Of a stretch of 64,000 nt of DNA, positions 27,401-36,492 are shown one piece after another. Position numbers and translations under genes: made by a program. A model generated the notes under the pieces. It saw only the letters and a program-made list of their open reading frames with translations, did no database searches and was not told the DNA's origin. Position 1 is the stretch's first letter; every line of letters starts with the position of its first letter. Source of the DNA: Massilia sp. ST3 (GTDB taxonomy: Bacteria > Pseudomonadota > Gammaproteobacteria > Burkholderiales > Burkholderiaceae_D); the NCBI RefSeq assembly GCF_018119405.1, contig NZ_JAGPWC010000010.1, positions 1 to 64,000 of the forward strand. The letters are read 5' to 3'.

Positions 27401-28762
27401 TTATTTGTTTGGATAATACTCCGGCAGCATGAGCGTGACTTCAAGCCCGCCTTCCGGATGGTTCGCCAGCGCGATGCTGCCGCCGTGCTGCTCGGCGATA
27501 TTGCGGGCGATGGTCAGTCCCAGCCCGGTGCCGCCGGACTCGCGCGAACGCGAGGTCTCGACGCGGTAGAACGGGTCGAACACCCGCTTCATCTCGGCCT
27601 GGGGAATGCCCGGCCCGCTGTCGCGGATGCGCACGCGCGCGGCGCCGTTGATGCGGTCGACATTCACGCGCGCTTCGCGGCCGTACTTGACCGCATTGTC
27701 GATCAGGTTGCCCAGGCAGCGGCGCAGGTCCAGCGGCCGGCCCAGCAGGGCCATGCCGGCGCGGCCGTTCAGGTCCACCTGCTGGCCGGCGTCGACGGCG
27801 TCCGCACAGACGGCCTCGAGCAGCGAATCGAGATCGAGCATCTGCATCGTCTCGGTGGTGTCCATGCTGCGCGCCAGCTCCAGGCCCTCGCGCACCATTT
27901 GCTGCATCGCCGACAGGTCGCCGATCAGGCGTTCCTGGAGCTCGGCCTCGGACACCTTTTCCAGGCGCAGGCGCATGCGGGTGAGCGGGGTCTGCAGGTC
28001 GTGGGTGATGGCGGCCAGCATCTGAGTACGCTGGAAGATGTACTGGCGGATGCGCGCCTGCATGGCGTTGAAGGCGGCGCTGGCCTGGCGGATCTCGCTG
28101 GCGCCGGTCAGGTCGAGCGGCGCGCGGTTGATGTCCTGGCCCAGGTCCTGGGCCGCCTGCGCCAGCTGCTTGAGCGGACGCGTGGTCATGCGCGCCACCG
28201 CGTAGGCCAGGGCGCCGATGCTGAGCAGGAACAGGGCGATCACGGTGCGGTAGTCGGTCTCGAGCCCGGCGGTCGACGGACGCGGCGGCAGCACCGACAG
28301 GCGCATCTCGGCGCCGTCGCGCAGGCGCACGTTGAGCATCTCGCAGGCGCCGCGCCACTGGGCGTTGATCAGGCCGTACAGCACCGGCTGGCGGTTCGGC
28401 AACTCGCACGAGGGCGGACGGCTGGCCGCCGAGGTGATCGAATAGCCCTGCCCCAGGCGCGCGGCCAGCGAACGCGCGAACCAGGTCGGCGTACCGGCCA
28501 GCGGATGCGGCGTGCCGAGTTCCAGGCGCAGGCCGGGACGGTTGGCCACCGACAGATACACCATGCGCGCCGAGGCCGGCACGATCTCGGTCGCCATTAC
28601 CAGCTGTTCGGCGCGCTCGAGCAGGTGCTGGTCGCGCTGCTGCTCGAACTGGCGCAGGCGCTCGTAGTCGGCGGCGAGCTGGGTCAGGGCGGCCGAGATC
28701 ACCATGCCCAGCAGCAGCGTGATGAACACGCGGCCGGTCATGGAACCAAGGAAAGCCTTCAC
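27401..28762 (-). CDS. Two-component sensor histidine kinase
   Basis: This 453-residue inner-membrane kinase has helix 1 (VFITLLLGMVISAALTQL), a periplasmic sensor loop of about 150 residues with two Cys (PPSCELPNR and RGACEML) that could pair, helix 2 (ALFLLSIGALAYAV), HAMP, the H-box (AAITHDLQTPLTRMR) and the ATPase domain with N (NLIDNAVKYG), G1 (DSGPGIP), F (FDPFYR) and G2 (GGTGLGLTIA) boxes. The GTG start at 28762 overlaps the response-regulator stop (GTGA) with GGTGGAG upstream. It sits beside an RND pump and a Spy-like protein, which suggests envelope or metal stress sensing, but the ligand is unknown. Confidence 0.92.
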   Translation of the reverse strand: MKAFLGSMTGRVFITLLLGMVISAALTQLAADYERLRQFEQQRDQHLLERAEQLVMATEIVPASARMVYLSVANRPGLRLELGTPHPLAGTPTWFARSLAARLGQGYSITSAASRPPSCELPNRQPVLYGLINAQWRGACEMLNVRLRDGAEMRLSVLPPRPSTAGLETDYRTVIALFLLSIGALAYAVARMTTRPLKQLAQAAQDLGQDINRAPLDLTGASEIRQASAAFNAMQARIRQYIFQRTQMLAAITHDLQTPLTRMRLRLEKVSEAELQERLIGDLSAMQQMVREGLELARSMDTTETMQMLDLDSLLEAVCADAVDAGQQVDLNGRAGMALLGRPLDLRRCLGNLIDNAVKYGREARVNVDRINGAARVRIRDSGPGIPQAEMKRVFDPFYRVETSRSRESGGTGLGLTIARNIAEQHGGSIALANHPEGGLEVTLMLPEYYPNK

Positions 28763-29487
28763 GCCGCGGGCTCCACCGTGACCTGGCCGGCCAGCACGTA
28801 GCCGCCGTTGCGCACGGTCTTGATGATTTGCGGCATGCGCGCATCCTCGCCCAGCTTCTGGCGCAGGCGGCTGATCTGGATGTCGATCGAACGGTCGAAG
28901 GGATCGGCGTCGCGGCCCTGGGTCAGGTTGAGCAGCTGGTCGCGGTTGAGCACGCGGTTCGGATGCTCGAGGAACACGCGCAGCAGGCGGAACTCGGCGC
29001 CCGACAGCATGATCACCACGCCCTGCGGATTGACCAGGTGGCGCGCGGTCAGGTCCAGGGTCCAGCCGGAGAACTTCATCTGCTGCACGTTCTCGGACGG
29101 CGAATTGGACGGCATGGCGTGCGAACGGCGCAGCACGCTGCGGATGCGCGCCAGCAGCTCGCGCGGCTCGAAGGGTTTCGGCAGGTAGTCGTCGGCGCCC
29201 ATTTCCAGGCCCAGGATGCGGTCGAGCGGCTCGTTGCGAGCGGTCAGCATGATGACCGGCAGGGTCGAGGTGGCGCGCAGCTTGCGGCACAGGGTCAGGC
29301 CGTCGTCGCCCGGCATGTTGAGGTCGAGCACGATCAGGTCGGGACGCGCTTCGTCGAGCGCCTTCCACATGGCGGTGCCGTCGGCGGCGGCCAGGGTGCG
29401 GTAGCCGTTCGCTTCGAGGTAATCGGCCAGCAGGCTGCGGATGTCGCGGTCGTCGTCGACGATCAAAATCGTAGAGGGATTATCCAT
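28759..29487 (-). CDS. OmpR-family response regulator
   Basis: This 242-residue regulator has a receiver domain with acidic pocket (ILIVDDDRD), phospho-acceptor Asp (LIVLDLNMPG), Thr/Lys switch (MLTARN and PKPFEPREL), and a C-terminal winged helix (LSGAEFRLLRVFLEHPNRVLNRDQLL, DRSIDIQISRLRQKL). The ATG at 29487 gives the usual family N-terminus; another ATG at 29505 adds six residues and neither has a clear ribosome site. It is divergent from the Spy-like gene, with an inverted repeat between them, and is translationally coupled to the kinase. Confidence 0.92.
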   Translation of the reverse strand: MDNPSTILIVDDDRDIRSLLADYLEANGYRTLAAADGTAMWKALDEARPDLIVLDLNMPGDDGLTLCRKLRATSTLPVIMLTARNEPLDRILGLEMGADDYLPKPFEPRELLARIRSVLRRSHAMPSNSPSENVQQMKFSGWTLDLTARHLVNPQGVVIMLSGAEFRLLRVFLEHPNRVLNRDQLLNLTQGRDADPFDRSIDIQISRLRQKLGEDARMPQIIKTVRNGGYVLAGQVTVEPAA

Positions 29488-29531
29488 AACCGCAATTATC
29501 CGCATCTATGGCAAGGGTGGACAGCCGTTTT

Positions 29532-29555
29532 GTATCGGCATGTATAAGCCGATAC
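29532..29555. promoter_or_regulatory. Perfect inverted repeat between response regulator and Spy-like gene
   Basis: GTATCGGC (29532-29539), 8 bases, GCCGATAC (29548-29555) is an exact inverted repeat in the divergent intergenic region. It is a candidate regulator site controlling one or both directions; the binding protein is unknown. Confidence 0.5.
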
Positions 29556-29684
29556 CGGCGAAACATATTGATACAAAGTACCAGACAGGGGAAATCCCGC
29601 GGTTACAAGTTTTGGCGAAGATGGGTCCTGTGCAGCGAGCAGTTCAGTTGCACATCCAAACTGAACTCACCTGAAGGAAACACA

Positions 29685-30209
29685 ATGAACACCATCCGCA
29701 AGAACATCGTGATCGCTCTCACCGCTTTCGGCCTGGCCGGCGCCGCCATTGGCGTGCAAGCCCAAACCCAGGCTCCTGCCGAAGGCCGCCATGGCCATGC
29801 CCTGAGCGTGGAACAGCGCCAGGCCAAGATGGCCGAGTCCAAGGCCAAGCGCCAGGCCGCCCGCGCCGAACGCCAGGCCAAGCTGCGCGACGCGCTGAAG
29901 CTGACCCCGGCCCAGCAGCCGTCATGGGACGCCTTTGTCGCCAGCATGACGCCGGCACAGAAGATGGATCGCGCCGCCCGTCCAGACCGCGCGCAGCTGG
30001 CAAGCTTGAGCGCACCGCAGCGCCTGCAGATGCGCATCGAGCGCCAGAAGCAGCGCACCGCCCGCATGGAAGCCCGCCTGTCGGCCCTGAACAGCTTCTA
30101 CGCGGTCCTCACGCCCGAGCAGCGCAAGGTGTTCGACGAGCAGGCCAAGCAGCACCGCGGCGGCCGCCAACATCGTGGCCATGGCGGCCATGGCATGATG
30201 CACGGCTGA
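29685..30209 (+). CDS. Spy/CpxP-like periplasmic LTxxQ-motif protein
   Basis: This 174-residue protein has a signal peptide (MNTIRKNIVIALTAFGLAGAAIGVQAQ) and long basic helices. Two LTxxQ-type motifs appear, LTPAQQPSWDAF and LTPEQRKVFDEQ, the signature of the Spy/CpxP chaperone-like and metal-resistance group. The C-terminus is His/Gly-rich (RGGRQHRGHGGHGMMHG), a likely metal-binding tail. GAAGGAAA precedes the ATG. Divergence from an OmpR/kinase pair recalls CpxP beside CpxRA, so feedback on the neighbouring sensor is a reasonable guess, not shown by sequence. Confidence 0.87.
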   Translation: MNTIRKNIVIALTAFGLAGAAIGVQAQTQAPAEGRHGHALSVEQRQAKMAESKAKRQAARAERQAKLRDALKLTPAQQPSWDAFVASMTPAQKMDRAARPDRAQLASLSAPQRLQMRIERQKQRTARMEARLSALNSFYAVLTPEQRKVFDEQAKQHRGGRQHRGHGGHGMMHG

Positions 30210-30231
30210 TCGGCCTGCGGTCGCCAGCCGG

Positions 30232-30257
30232 GGACGCCTTCGGGCGTCCTTTTTTTT
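30232..30257 (+). terminator. Rho-independent terminator of the Spy-like gene
   Basis: A 7-bp perfect stem GGACGCC/GGCGTCC with a TTCG loop is followed by eight T residues, 22 bases past the stop codon. Confidence 0.93.
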
Positions 30258-30273
30258 CAGGCCGCGCCTGTGC

Positions 30274-31158
30274 TCAGTCCCGGCGCGGCTTGAATTCGCT
30301 GAGCGCGGCGCGGGCATCGTTCAGGGACTGGAAAATACGCACCCCTCGCGGCACCTTCTCGAGGCCGGCGGCGCCCGCGCCTCCGGCCCACAATTGCACC
30401 TGGCCCGGAAGCCGCTGGCGCAGTTCGCGGAGGATGGATGCGATGGTCTTGCGCGGCAGCGAGGCGCTGAACGACAGTCCGACGACCTGGGTCTGGTAGG
30501 CCTCGGCCGCCGCGACGATTTCCGCCAGGGGCGACTGCGCCCCGAGGGAAATGCAGCGCGCGCCGGCGAGGGTGAGCACGGCTTCGACCATCAGGTTGCC
30601 GAGCATGTGCAATTCGCCCGGTGCCGTCGTCAGCAGCACGCGGGGCCAGCCGTGCGGCTGGTACACCGCCTGCACCGCTTCCCGCAACAGGGCCTGCACC
30701 ATCTCGGTGTACAGGTGCTCTTCATAGACCGCGATCAGGCCCTCGGCCCAGGCATCGCCCACCAGGCTGTTCAGGTCCGGCAGGAGGTCCAGGACGAAGC
30801 CTTCCAGGCCCAGCCGGGCCAGCTCGGCATGCAGGTGCTCGCGCAAGCGATTCGGGTCCCTGGCGCGCAACAGTTCGACCAGGCGGCCATCTCCGGCGCC
30901 GGCCTGGACCGGCGGCCGGCTCATGGCCAGCAGCGCCTCCAGCTGCGCCTGCTCCAGCGGAACCACCGCACCTGGGCGCAGGCCCGTATCGAGCAGGGCC
31001 TTGATCAGCTTGAGGCGTTCAACCTGCCCCTCCGGGTAGACGCGCTTGTCCGCGGCATCCCGCCCGGGAACGGGAAATCCATACCGGTCTTCCCACTTCC
31101 TTAATACTTCCTTGGCAATACCTGTCTCCTCCGAGACTACAGATATCGGCACACGCAT
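30274..31158 (-). CDS. MerR-family regulator with cobalamin-binding domain (CarH/LitR-like)
   Basis: This 294-residue protein has an N-terminal MerR helix-turn-helix (residues 4-70, ISVVSEETGIAKEVLRKWEDRYGFPVP abbreviated by its ends ISVV and FPVP), then a B12-binding-2 helical bundle and a Rossmann-like B12-binding domain. The bundle has Trp137, Glu147 and His148, spaced like the Trp131/Glu141/His142 set that shields adenosylcobalamin in CarH. Glu182-x-His184 (GELHMLG) matches the lower-ligand motif. It is therefore a candidate light- or cobalamin-responsive repressor. It is divergent from a chemoreceptor gene, with a perfect 15-base palindrome between them. The target genes are not known. 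Confidence 0.88.
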   Translation of the reverse strand: MRVPISVVSEETGIAKEVLRKWEDRYGFPVPGRDAADKRVYPEGQVERLKLIKALLDTGLRPGAVVPLEQAQLEALLAMSRPPVQAGAGDGRLVELLRARDPNRLREHLHAELARLGLEGFVLDLLPDLNSLVGDAWAEGLIAVYEEHLYTEMVQALLREAVQAVYQPHGWPRVLLTTAPGELHMLGNLMVEAVLTLAGARCISLGAQSPLAEIVAAAEAYQTQVVGLSFSASLPRKTIASILRELRQRLPGQVQLWAGGAGAAGLEKVPRGVRIFQSLNDARAALSEFKPRRD

Positions 31159-31178
31159 AGCCTTACCTCAAAATTATG

Positions 31179-31207
31179 TTTGTCTAAGACAAAACGCATG
31201 TTATAGT
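31179..31207 (+). promoter_or_regulatory. Palindromic operator overlapping a promoter (MerR-B12/chemoreceptor intergenic)
   Basis: TTTGTCT-A-AGACAAA (31179-31193) is a perfect inverted repeat. The TTGTCT within it (31180-31185) is 16 bases from TATAGT (31202-31207), so the palindrome covers the -35 of a promoter reading into the chemoreceptor gene. It starts 21 bases above the MerR start, which suggests control in both directions. Confidence 0.6.
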
Positions 31208-31265
31208 ATTTTCCAGTCGGCAACAAACTTATTTCAACCGCCGTGATCGCTCTCCAGGACTCATC

Positions 31266-32879
31266 ATGTACAGTAAATTAAAAGGTATGACCATCAAGGC
31301 AAAGGTATGCATCGGATTCGCAGCGATCCTGTTGCTGATGGTGGTCTTGACAGGGATCGGCGTCAGCCGGGTCAACAAGGTTTCTTCCAGCCTGATCACC
31401 ATCGGCGACGTCAACAGCGTCAAGCAGCGCTACGCCATCAACTTCCGGGGAAGCGTACATGATCGGGCGATCAGCCTGCGCGATGTGACGCTGGTCGGCA
31501 GCGACACCGAACTGAAGGCGGCCGTGGCCGACATCGCGCGCTTGGCTTCCGACTATGAAAAGTCCGCCGTGCTGCTGGACAAGATGATTGCCGAGGGGAG
31601 CGACACCACCGCTGAAGAACGGCAAATCCTTGCCGGCATCAAGGACGTCGAAGCCCGCACGCTGCCGCTGGTGTCCCAGGTGATCGCCTTGCGAGAAGCG
31701 GGCGAACTCGACCGTGCGAAAGAAGTCATGCTCAAGGATGCCCGTCCGGCCTTCGTGGAATGGCTGGCCAGGATCAACCAGTATATCGACTTGAAGGAAA
31801 AGGCGAACCAGTCCGAATCGGCGCGCGCACGCGAGGTCGCGAGCGGGTTCGAGACGCTGATGCTGATCATGTGCGCAGCCGCCGTCATCACCGGGGTACT
31901 GGTGGCCGCAATCATCGTGCGCGCAATTTTGAGGGCGCTCGGCGGAGAGCCGGCGAAGGCCAGCGCCATTGCCAACAGCATTGCCGCCGGCGACCTGGCG
32001 GTGACGATCGACACCGACGGCAGCAGGCGCTCGAGCGTGTTGTACGCCATGAGCGAGATGCGCGACAGCCTCCTCCGGATCGTGGCGGAGGTCCGTCTCA
32101 GCGCGCAGGCGATCTCCGCCGCGACCGGCGAGATCGCCTCGGGCAACCTCAACCTGTCGTCCCGCACCGAGCTGCAGGCGTCCTCGCTCCAGGAGACTGC
32201 CTCGTCGATGGAACAACTGACCGCGACGGTCAGGCAGAATGCGGACAATGCGCTCCAGGCCAATCAGCTGGCCGTCTCCGCCGCCACCGTGGCGCGCAAG
32301 GGCGGCGAGGTTGTCTCGCAGGTGGTGGACACCATGGATTCGATCAATGCCTCGGCCAAGAAGATCGTCGACATTATCAGCGTGATCGACGGCATCGCGT
32401 TCCAGACCAACATCCTGGCGCTGAATGCGGCGGTCGAAGCAGCGCGCGCCGGCGAACAGGGGCGCGGTTTCGCGGTCGTGGCGACCGAAGTACGCAACCT
32501 GGCGCAGCGCTCCGCGGCGGCGGCCAAGGAGATCAAGGCGCTGATCGGCGATTCGGTCGGCAAGGTCGACGCCGGAAGCCGGCTGGTCGCCGACGCGGGC
32601 GCCACCATGGATGAAATCGTCACCAGTGTGAACCGCGTGACCGACATCATGGCCGAGATCACGGCGGCGAGCCAGGAGCAGAGCGCGGGTATCGAGCAGG
32701 TCAACCGCGCGATCAGCCAGATGGACCAGGTGACGCAGCAGAACGCGGCGCTGGTCGAGGAAGCCGCCACCGGGGCCGGCGCGCTGCGGGCGCAGGCGGA
32801 AAAGCTGGGCAGCGTGGTCGCGATTTTCAAACTGGGCGATGGCGGCAAGCGCGGCCGCCAGCCCGCCCTCCTGCACTGA
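31266..32879 (+). CDS. Methyl-accepting chemotaxis protein
   Basis: This 537-residue inner-membrane chemoreceptor has helix 1 ([20 protein letters not shown]), a periplasmic four-helix-bundle sensor (about 35-190), helix 2 ([21 protein letters not shown]), HAMP and the cytoplasmic signalling hairpin. The hairpin tip reads [20 protein letters not shown], with methylation helices either side. It lacks the C-terminal pentapeptide for CheR tethering. It is monocistronic behind the palindromic promoter shared with the cobalamin-binding regulator. The ligand is not predictable. Confidence 0.93.
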   Translation: MYSKLKGMTIKAKVCIGFAAILLLMVVLTGIGVSRVNKVSSSLITIGDVNSVKQRYAINFRGSVHDRAISLRDVTLVGSDTELKAAVADIARLASDYEKSAVLLDKMIAEGSDTTAEERQILAGIKDVEARTLPLVSQVIALREAGELDRAKEVMLKDARPAFVEWLARINQYIDLKEKANQSESARAREVASGFETLMLIMCAAAVITGVLVAAIIVRAILRALGGEPAKASAIANSIAAGDLAVTIDTDGSRRSSVLYAMSEMRDSLLRIVAEVRLSAQAISAATGEIASGNLNLSSRTELQASSLQETASSMEQLTATVRQNADNALQANQLAVSAATVARKGGEVVSQVVDTMDSINASAKKIVDIISVIDGIAFQTNILALNAAVEAARAGEQGRGFAVVATEVRNLAQRSAAAAKEIKALIGDSVGKVDAGSRLVADAGATMDEIVTSVNRVTDIMAEITAASQEQSAGIEQVNRAISQMDQVTQQNAALVEEAATGAGALRAQAEKLGSVVAIFKLGDGGKRGRQPALLH

Positions 32880-32928
32880 GCGCAGTTCGCCGGCGGCGCG
32901 GGCCGGCTGGAGCCGGAGCCGGCATGAC

Positions 32929-32955
32929 AAAGGACGCCCGCGGGCGTCCTTTGCC
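32929..32955 (+). terminator. Palindromic terminator after the chemoreceptor gene
   Basis: AAAGGACGCCCG/CGGGCGTCCTTT is a perfect 12-bp inverted repeat, 49 bases past the stop. Its stem core matches that of the terminator at 30232. The T run is short. Confidence 0.7.
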
Positions 32956-33090
32956 TTGTTGCGTTTTCCACGGTGCTCGGGCCGTGGCGGTGGGTTCGAA
33001 TCGAGGAACTCGCATTCTTCGAACGACGTCGTCGGTATCGCCTGGCTGGAACAGCATTCCTGTCGTTCCGGGCGCTGCAGGAAAGGCGCT

Positions 33091-33447
33091 TCAGCCGCCG
33101 GCGCGCTTCGGCTGATGGCCGTGCTTCCTGAGGGTCTCCATCACCAGGTCGCAGTGGTCGCCCTGGATCTCGATCACGCCGTCTTTCACGGTGCCGCCCG
33201 CGCCGCATGCGGTGCGCAGCTGCTTGCCCAGGAGAGCCAATGCAGCGGCATCGAGCGCAAGCCCCTTGACGAGGGTGACGCTCTTGCCGCCCCGCCCCTT
33301 CGTCTGGCGCGAAACACGTACCACGCCGTTCCCGGTGGGCACAGCTTGTTCCTTGCACCTGCACGCCGCGAGGGGCTGGCGGCATCCGGGACACATGCGC
33401 CCGCCATCGGTGGAATAGACCAGGCCGCTGTTGGAATTGCTCTTCAT
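33091..33447 (-). CDS. Sui1/eIF1-family translation factor (YciH-like)
   Basis: This 118-residue protein has a small N-terminal segment with CPGC and CRC Cys pairs (residues about 19-31) and a C-terminal SUI1 domain (VRVSRQTKGRGGKSVTLVKGL, then CGAGGTVKDGVIEIQGDH). Bacterial members such as YciH influence start-codon selection. The start at 33447 gives the usual family length; no strong ribosome site is visible. It ends 43 bases before the DsbD stop region on the same strand but lies downstream of it. Confidence 0.9.
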   Translation of the reverse strand: MKSNSNSGLVYSTDGGRMCPGCRQPLAACRCKEQAVPTGNGVVRVSRQTKGRGGKSVTLVKGLALDAAALALLGKQLRTACGAGGTVKDGVIEIQGDHCDLVMETLRKHGHQPKRAGG

Positions 33448-33490
33448 TATTTGTTCAGGATTTTTTACGGGGCGGGCGTGCAACCCGATG

Positions 33491-35347
33491 TCATTCGCCG
33501 AGCCTGTCCAGCGATGCAAGGAACTTGCGCGCATCCTGGTAGCCTATCACCCGGCTATCGGGAATCTCGCGCCCGTCCCTGTCGAACAGGATAATGCCCG
33601 GCGGCCCGAACAGGCCGAAGCGCTTGAGCATCGCCTTGTCGTCCGCGTTGTTGGCCGTGACGTCGACCTGCAGCAGGATGGTGTTGGCCAGCTTGCCCTG
33701 CACCGCCGGGTCGATGAAGGTCAGTTTTTCCATCTCCTTGCAGGACACGCACCAGTCGGCGTAGAAGTCGAGCATGGCCGTCCTGCCGCCGGTGTTCGCC
33801 AGCACGGCGTCGAGCTCGGCGACGTTTTTCACCCGCTTGAATTCCAGGTGCTGGGGCGCGCCGCCGCGCAGATGGGCCAGCGGGGCCAGGGCGTCGCGCC
33901 CGCCGCTGGCCACGCCGACCAGCTGCATCGCGCCCAGCACGGTGAAAGCCGCGCCGGCGGCCATCGACGCCCAGTGGCGGTGACGGCGCAGCAGGTAGAA
34001 GCCGTAGCCGAACAGCAGCGCGGACCACAGCAGCATCTGGGCCGCGGCCGGGATCACCGGCGACACCAGCCACAGGGCCATGGCCAGCATCAGCACGCCG
34101 AACAGGCGTTTGACGCCTTCCATCCACGCGCCCGCGCGCGGCAGCAGCGAGCCGGCCGACACGCCCACCAGCAGCAGCGGAATGCTCATGCCGATCGCCA
34201 TCGCGAACAGGGCGGAGCCGCCGATCAGCACGTCGCGCGTCTGGCTGATGTAGACCAGGGCGCCGGCCAGCGGCGCGGCCACGCAGGGGCCGACGATCAG
34301 GGCCGAGATCGCCCCCATCGCGAACACGCCGGCCAGCTTGCCCGAGGCCTGGCGGCCCGACACATGGGCCAGGCGCGTCTGGAAGGCGGCGGGGACCTGC
34401 AATTCGTAGAAGCCGAACATCGACAGGGCCATGCCGACGATCAGCACGGCGAACGCGCCCAGCACCCAGGGGTTCTGCAAGGCGGCGGCCAGGCCTTCGC
34501 CGACCAGGCCGGCGGCGATGCCGAGCGCGGTGTAGACGATGGCCATGCCGAGCGAGTACGCGAGCGACAGCACGAAGCCGCGCGAGCGGCGTACCTGCCC
34601 GCCTTCGCCGACGATGATCGAGGACAGGATCGGCACCATGGGCAGGACGCAGGGCGTGAAGGCCAGGCCCAGGCCGAGCAGCACGAAGGCCGGAATGATC
34701 GCCAGCAGGCGGCCGCCATGGAGGATCCCGGCGATGGTGGAGAGGTCGGATTCCGGGGCCGTGCCTGCTGGCGCCGGAGCGGGGTTAACCGCGGCGGCCG
34801 GTGCGCGCTCGGCAGCGGGCGTGGACGACAGGGGCACCGACATCGCCGGCCCCTCCCCGGCCGCGGCGCCGATCGGCAGCGGCGGCCGCGCCTGCGTTGT
34901 TCCCCCGGCGCCCGCGTTCAGGAAGGCCGTGTGCTCCTGCGGCGGATAGCACAGGCCCGCGTCCGCGCAGCCCTGGCTGGTGGCGGCCAGCGTGAAGTTG
35001 CCGCTTCCTTCGACCGGAATGCGGATCGTCAGCGTGCCCTTGTAGGTCTCGACCTCCTTCTGGAAGGTCTCGTCGAACTTGACTTTGCCTGGCGGGATCT
35101 GCGGCGTGCCGAGCGTGGCGCCGCTGGCCTTGAAGCCGAAGCGCTCGCGGTACATGTAGTAGCCGTCGGCGATCTGGTAAGTCACTTCCAGGGTCTGCGG
35201 ATCGGCCATGCGGGCGGCGAAGCGGAAGGCCAGCGAAGGGTCGAGGAAGTCCTGCTCGGCGCGCGCGGGCGCTGCAAGGAGCAAGGCAAAGGCGGCGAAC
35301 AGCGTCAGGCAGGCCTGCAGCAGGCCACGCACGGAGAAACGGGTCAT
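33491..35347 (-). CDS. dsbD: Thiol:disulfide interchange protein DsbD
   Basis: This 618-residue protein carries electrons from cytoplasmic thioredoxin to periplasmic thiol proteins such as DsbC and cytochrome c maturation factors. A signal peptide (residues 1-31, ending PARAE) leads into the alpha domain (EVTYQIADGYYMYRERFGFK, with the Cys pair in CADAGLCYPPQ), an eight-helix beta domain (FTPCVLPMVPIL and GPCVAAPLAG hold the redox Cys) and a thioredoxin-like gamma domain with Cys533-x2-Cys536 (DWCVSCKEM). All six redox cysteines appear to be present. No neighbouring cytochrome genes. Confidence 0.95.
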   Translation of the reverse strand: MTRFSVRGLLQACLTLFAAFALLLAAPARAEQDFLDPSLAFRFAARMADPQTLEVTYQIADGYYMYRERFGFKASGATLGTPQIPPGKVKFDETFQKEVETYKGTLTIRIPVEGSGNFTLAATSQGCADAGLCYPPQEHTAFLNAGAGGTTQARPPLPIGAAAGEGPAMSVPLSSTPAAERAPAAAVNPAPAPAGTAPESDLSTIAGILHGGRLLAIIPAFVLLGLGLAFTPCVLPMVPILSSIIVGEGGQVRRSRGFVLSLAYSLGMAIVYTALGIAAGLVGEGLAAALQNPWVLGAFAVLIVGMALSMFGFYELQVPAAFQTRLAHVSGRQASGKLAGVFAMGAISALIVGPCVAAPLAGALVYISQTRDVLIGGSALFAMAIGMSIPLLLVGVSAGSLLPRAGAWMEGVKRLFGVLMLAMALWLVSPVIPAAAQMLLWSALLFGYGFYLLRRHRHWASMAAGAAFTVLGAMQLVGVASGGRDALAPLAHLRGGAPQHLEFKRVKNVAELDAVLANTGGRTAMLDFYADWCVSCKEMEKLTFIDPAVQGKLANTILLQVDVTANNADDKAMLKRFGLFGPPGIILFDRDGREIPDSRVIGYQDARKFLASLDRLGE

Positions 35348-35417
35348 GGTATCGAGTCAGTTGTTACAGCGCATCGGCATGGTACACCGGCTGGGCTGTG
35401 CGCGCCTGTGGCGAAGC

Positions 35418-35837
35418 TTAAATGCACCGGCGCGGGCGATGGCGGCGGCAGGGGCCGCCATCGAAGAGCACGCGGGAGATGACGGCCGCCGGCACGCCTT
35501 CCTGGGCCAGCATGGATTCGGCGCGCCGTACCGCGCCGCGCTTGAGGATGGTCAGGGCGGCGTTCACGTAGGCGGCGAAGACATGGTTGTGCCGGCGGCA
35601 GGCCGGGCCCCCATCGGACGATGGCTTGCTGCGCGCGGATTTCGTCCTCGAAAAATAGTGCCTGCGCCTGGCAGGCTTACCCAGCACGCGGGTGACGGTC
35701 TCCTGCGCGACACCGTGCCCGATCAGCTCCGCCGCCGCGCCGAACGGGCCGTGCGAGGCGGCCGCATTCAGCGCCGCATCGATGAGTAAAGCAGTCTGTT
35801 TGTCGGCCCGCCTGTTCATCGAGAAAGCATGTGCCAT
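35418..35837 (-). CDS. Small hypothetical protein with internal duplication
   Basis: This is a predicted product of about 139 residues, not recognised. Two similar helical units are visible: AAELIGHGVAQETVTRVLG followed by KPARRRH, and AESMLAQEGVPAAVISRVL followed by FDGGPCRRH, both with GV-x3-V-x-RVL. The middle is Arg/Lys-rich. The start is unclear (ATG at 35837 or 35819, no good ribosome site). It lies between dsbD and the ribosomal cluster on the minus strand. It could be a real lineage-specific protein, but coding status rests on length and the repeat pattern alone. Confidence 0.45.
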   Translation of the reverse strand: MAHAFSMNRRADKQTALLIDAALNAAASHGPFGAAAELIGHGVAQETVTRVLGKPARRRHYFSRTKSARSKPSSDGGPACRRHNHVFAAYVNAALTILKRGAVRRAESMLAQEGVPAAVISRVLFDGGPCRRHRPRRCI

Positions 35838-35920
35838 CGAAGAACGGTCACGTTTGACGAGTATCAATCGATTGGGTGGCCGACCACGCGGCCCCACAGA
35901 GGAAAAGAGAGCGCAAGGAC

Positions 35921-35950
35921 GAAAAAAAAACCAGGCCGAAGCCTGGTTTC
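35921..35950 (-). terminator. Rho-independent terminator of the alpha operon
   Basis: In the minus direction AAACCAGGC-TTCG-GCCTGGTTT is followed by a run of T residues. It lies just downstream of rplQ and ends the ribosomal supercluster. Confidence 0.93.
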
Positions 35951-35966
35951 TTGAAGACCTGACTGA

Positions 35967-36362
35967 TTACTCAGCGGTCGGTGCTTCTTCAGCGGTGCCC
36001 GGTTCCGGACGGTCCAGCAGCTCGACGTAGGCCATCGGTGCGTTGTCGCCAACGCGGAAGCCCATCTTCAGGATGCGCAGGTAGCCGCCATTGCGGTTAG
36101 CGTAGCGCGGGCCCAGTTCAGCGAACAGCTTCTGGACGATTTCGCGGTCGCGCAGGCGAGCGAAAGCCAGGCGCTTGTTTGCCAGGGTGTCGGTCTTGCC
36201 CAGGGTCAGGATCGGCTCGACAACGCGGCGCAGTTCCTTTGCCTTCGGCACGGTGGTCTTGATGGCTTCGTGACGCAGCAGCGAAACGGTCATGTTGCGC
36301 AGCATTGCCAGACGGTGGGACGAGGTACGGTTCAGTTTACGAAGGCCGTGACGGTGACGCAT
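35967..36362 (-). CDS. rplQ: 50S ribosomal protein L17
   Basis: This 131-residue protein is close to the family size. It begins [20 protein letters not shown], the invariant L17 start, and has the globular core ([15 protein letters not shown]). The tail is acidic and proline-rich ([14 protein letters not shown]). It is a large-subunit protein near the polypeptide exit tunnel. It is the last gene of the alpha operon, 130 bases after rpoA and directly before a terminator. Confidence 0.98.
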   Translation of the reverse strand: MRHRHGLRKLNRTSSHRLAMLRNMTVSLLRHEAIKTTVPKAKELRRVVEPILTLGKTDTLANKRLAFARLRDREIVQKLFAELGPRYANRNGGYLRILKMGFRVGDNAPMAYVELLDRPEPGTAEEAPTAE

Positions 36363-36492
36363 GGTAAATCCTTTCGAGTGTTTTCAATTCCAGTTCTTCG
36401 ATCGTTCACGCTTGCGCGTGACCGCGGACCGGTTCGGGGGTTAAAACCGCCCGGACAAAGCGTCCAGGCGGGGTACTGCAAAACGGCGGAGA

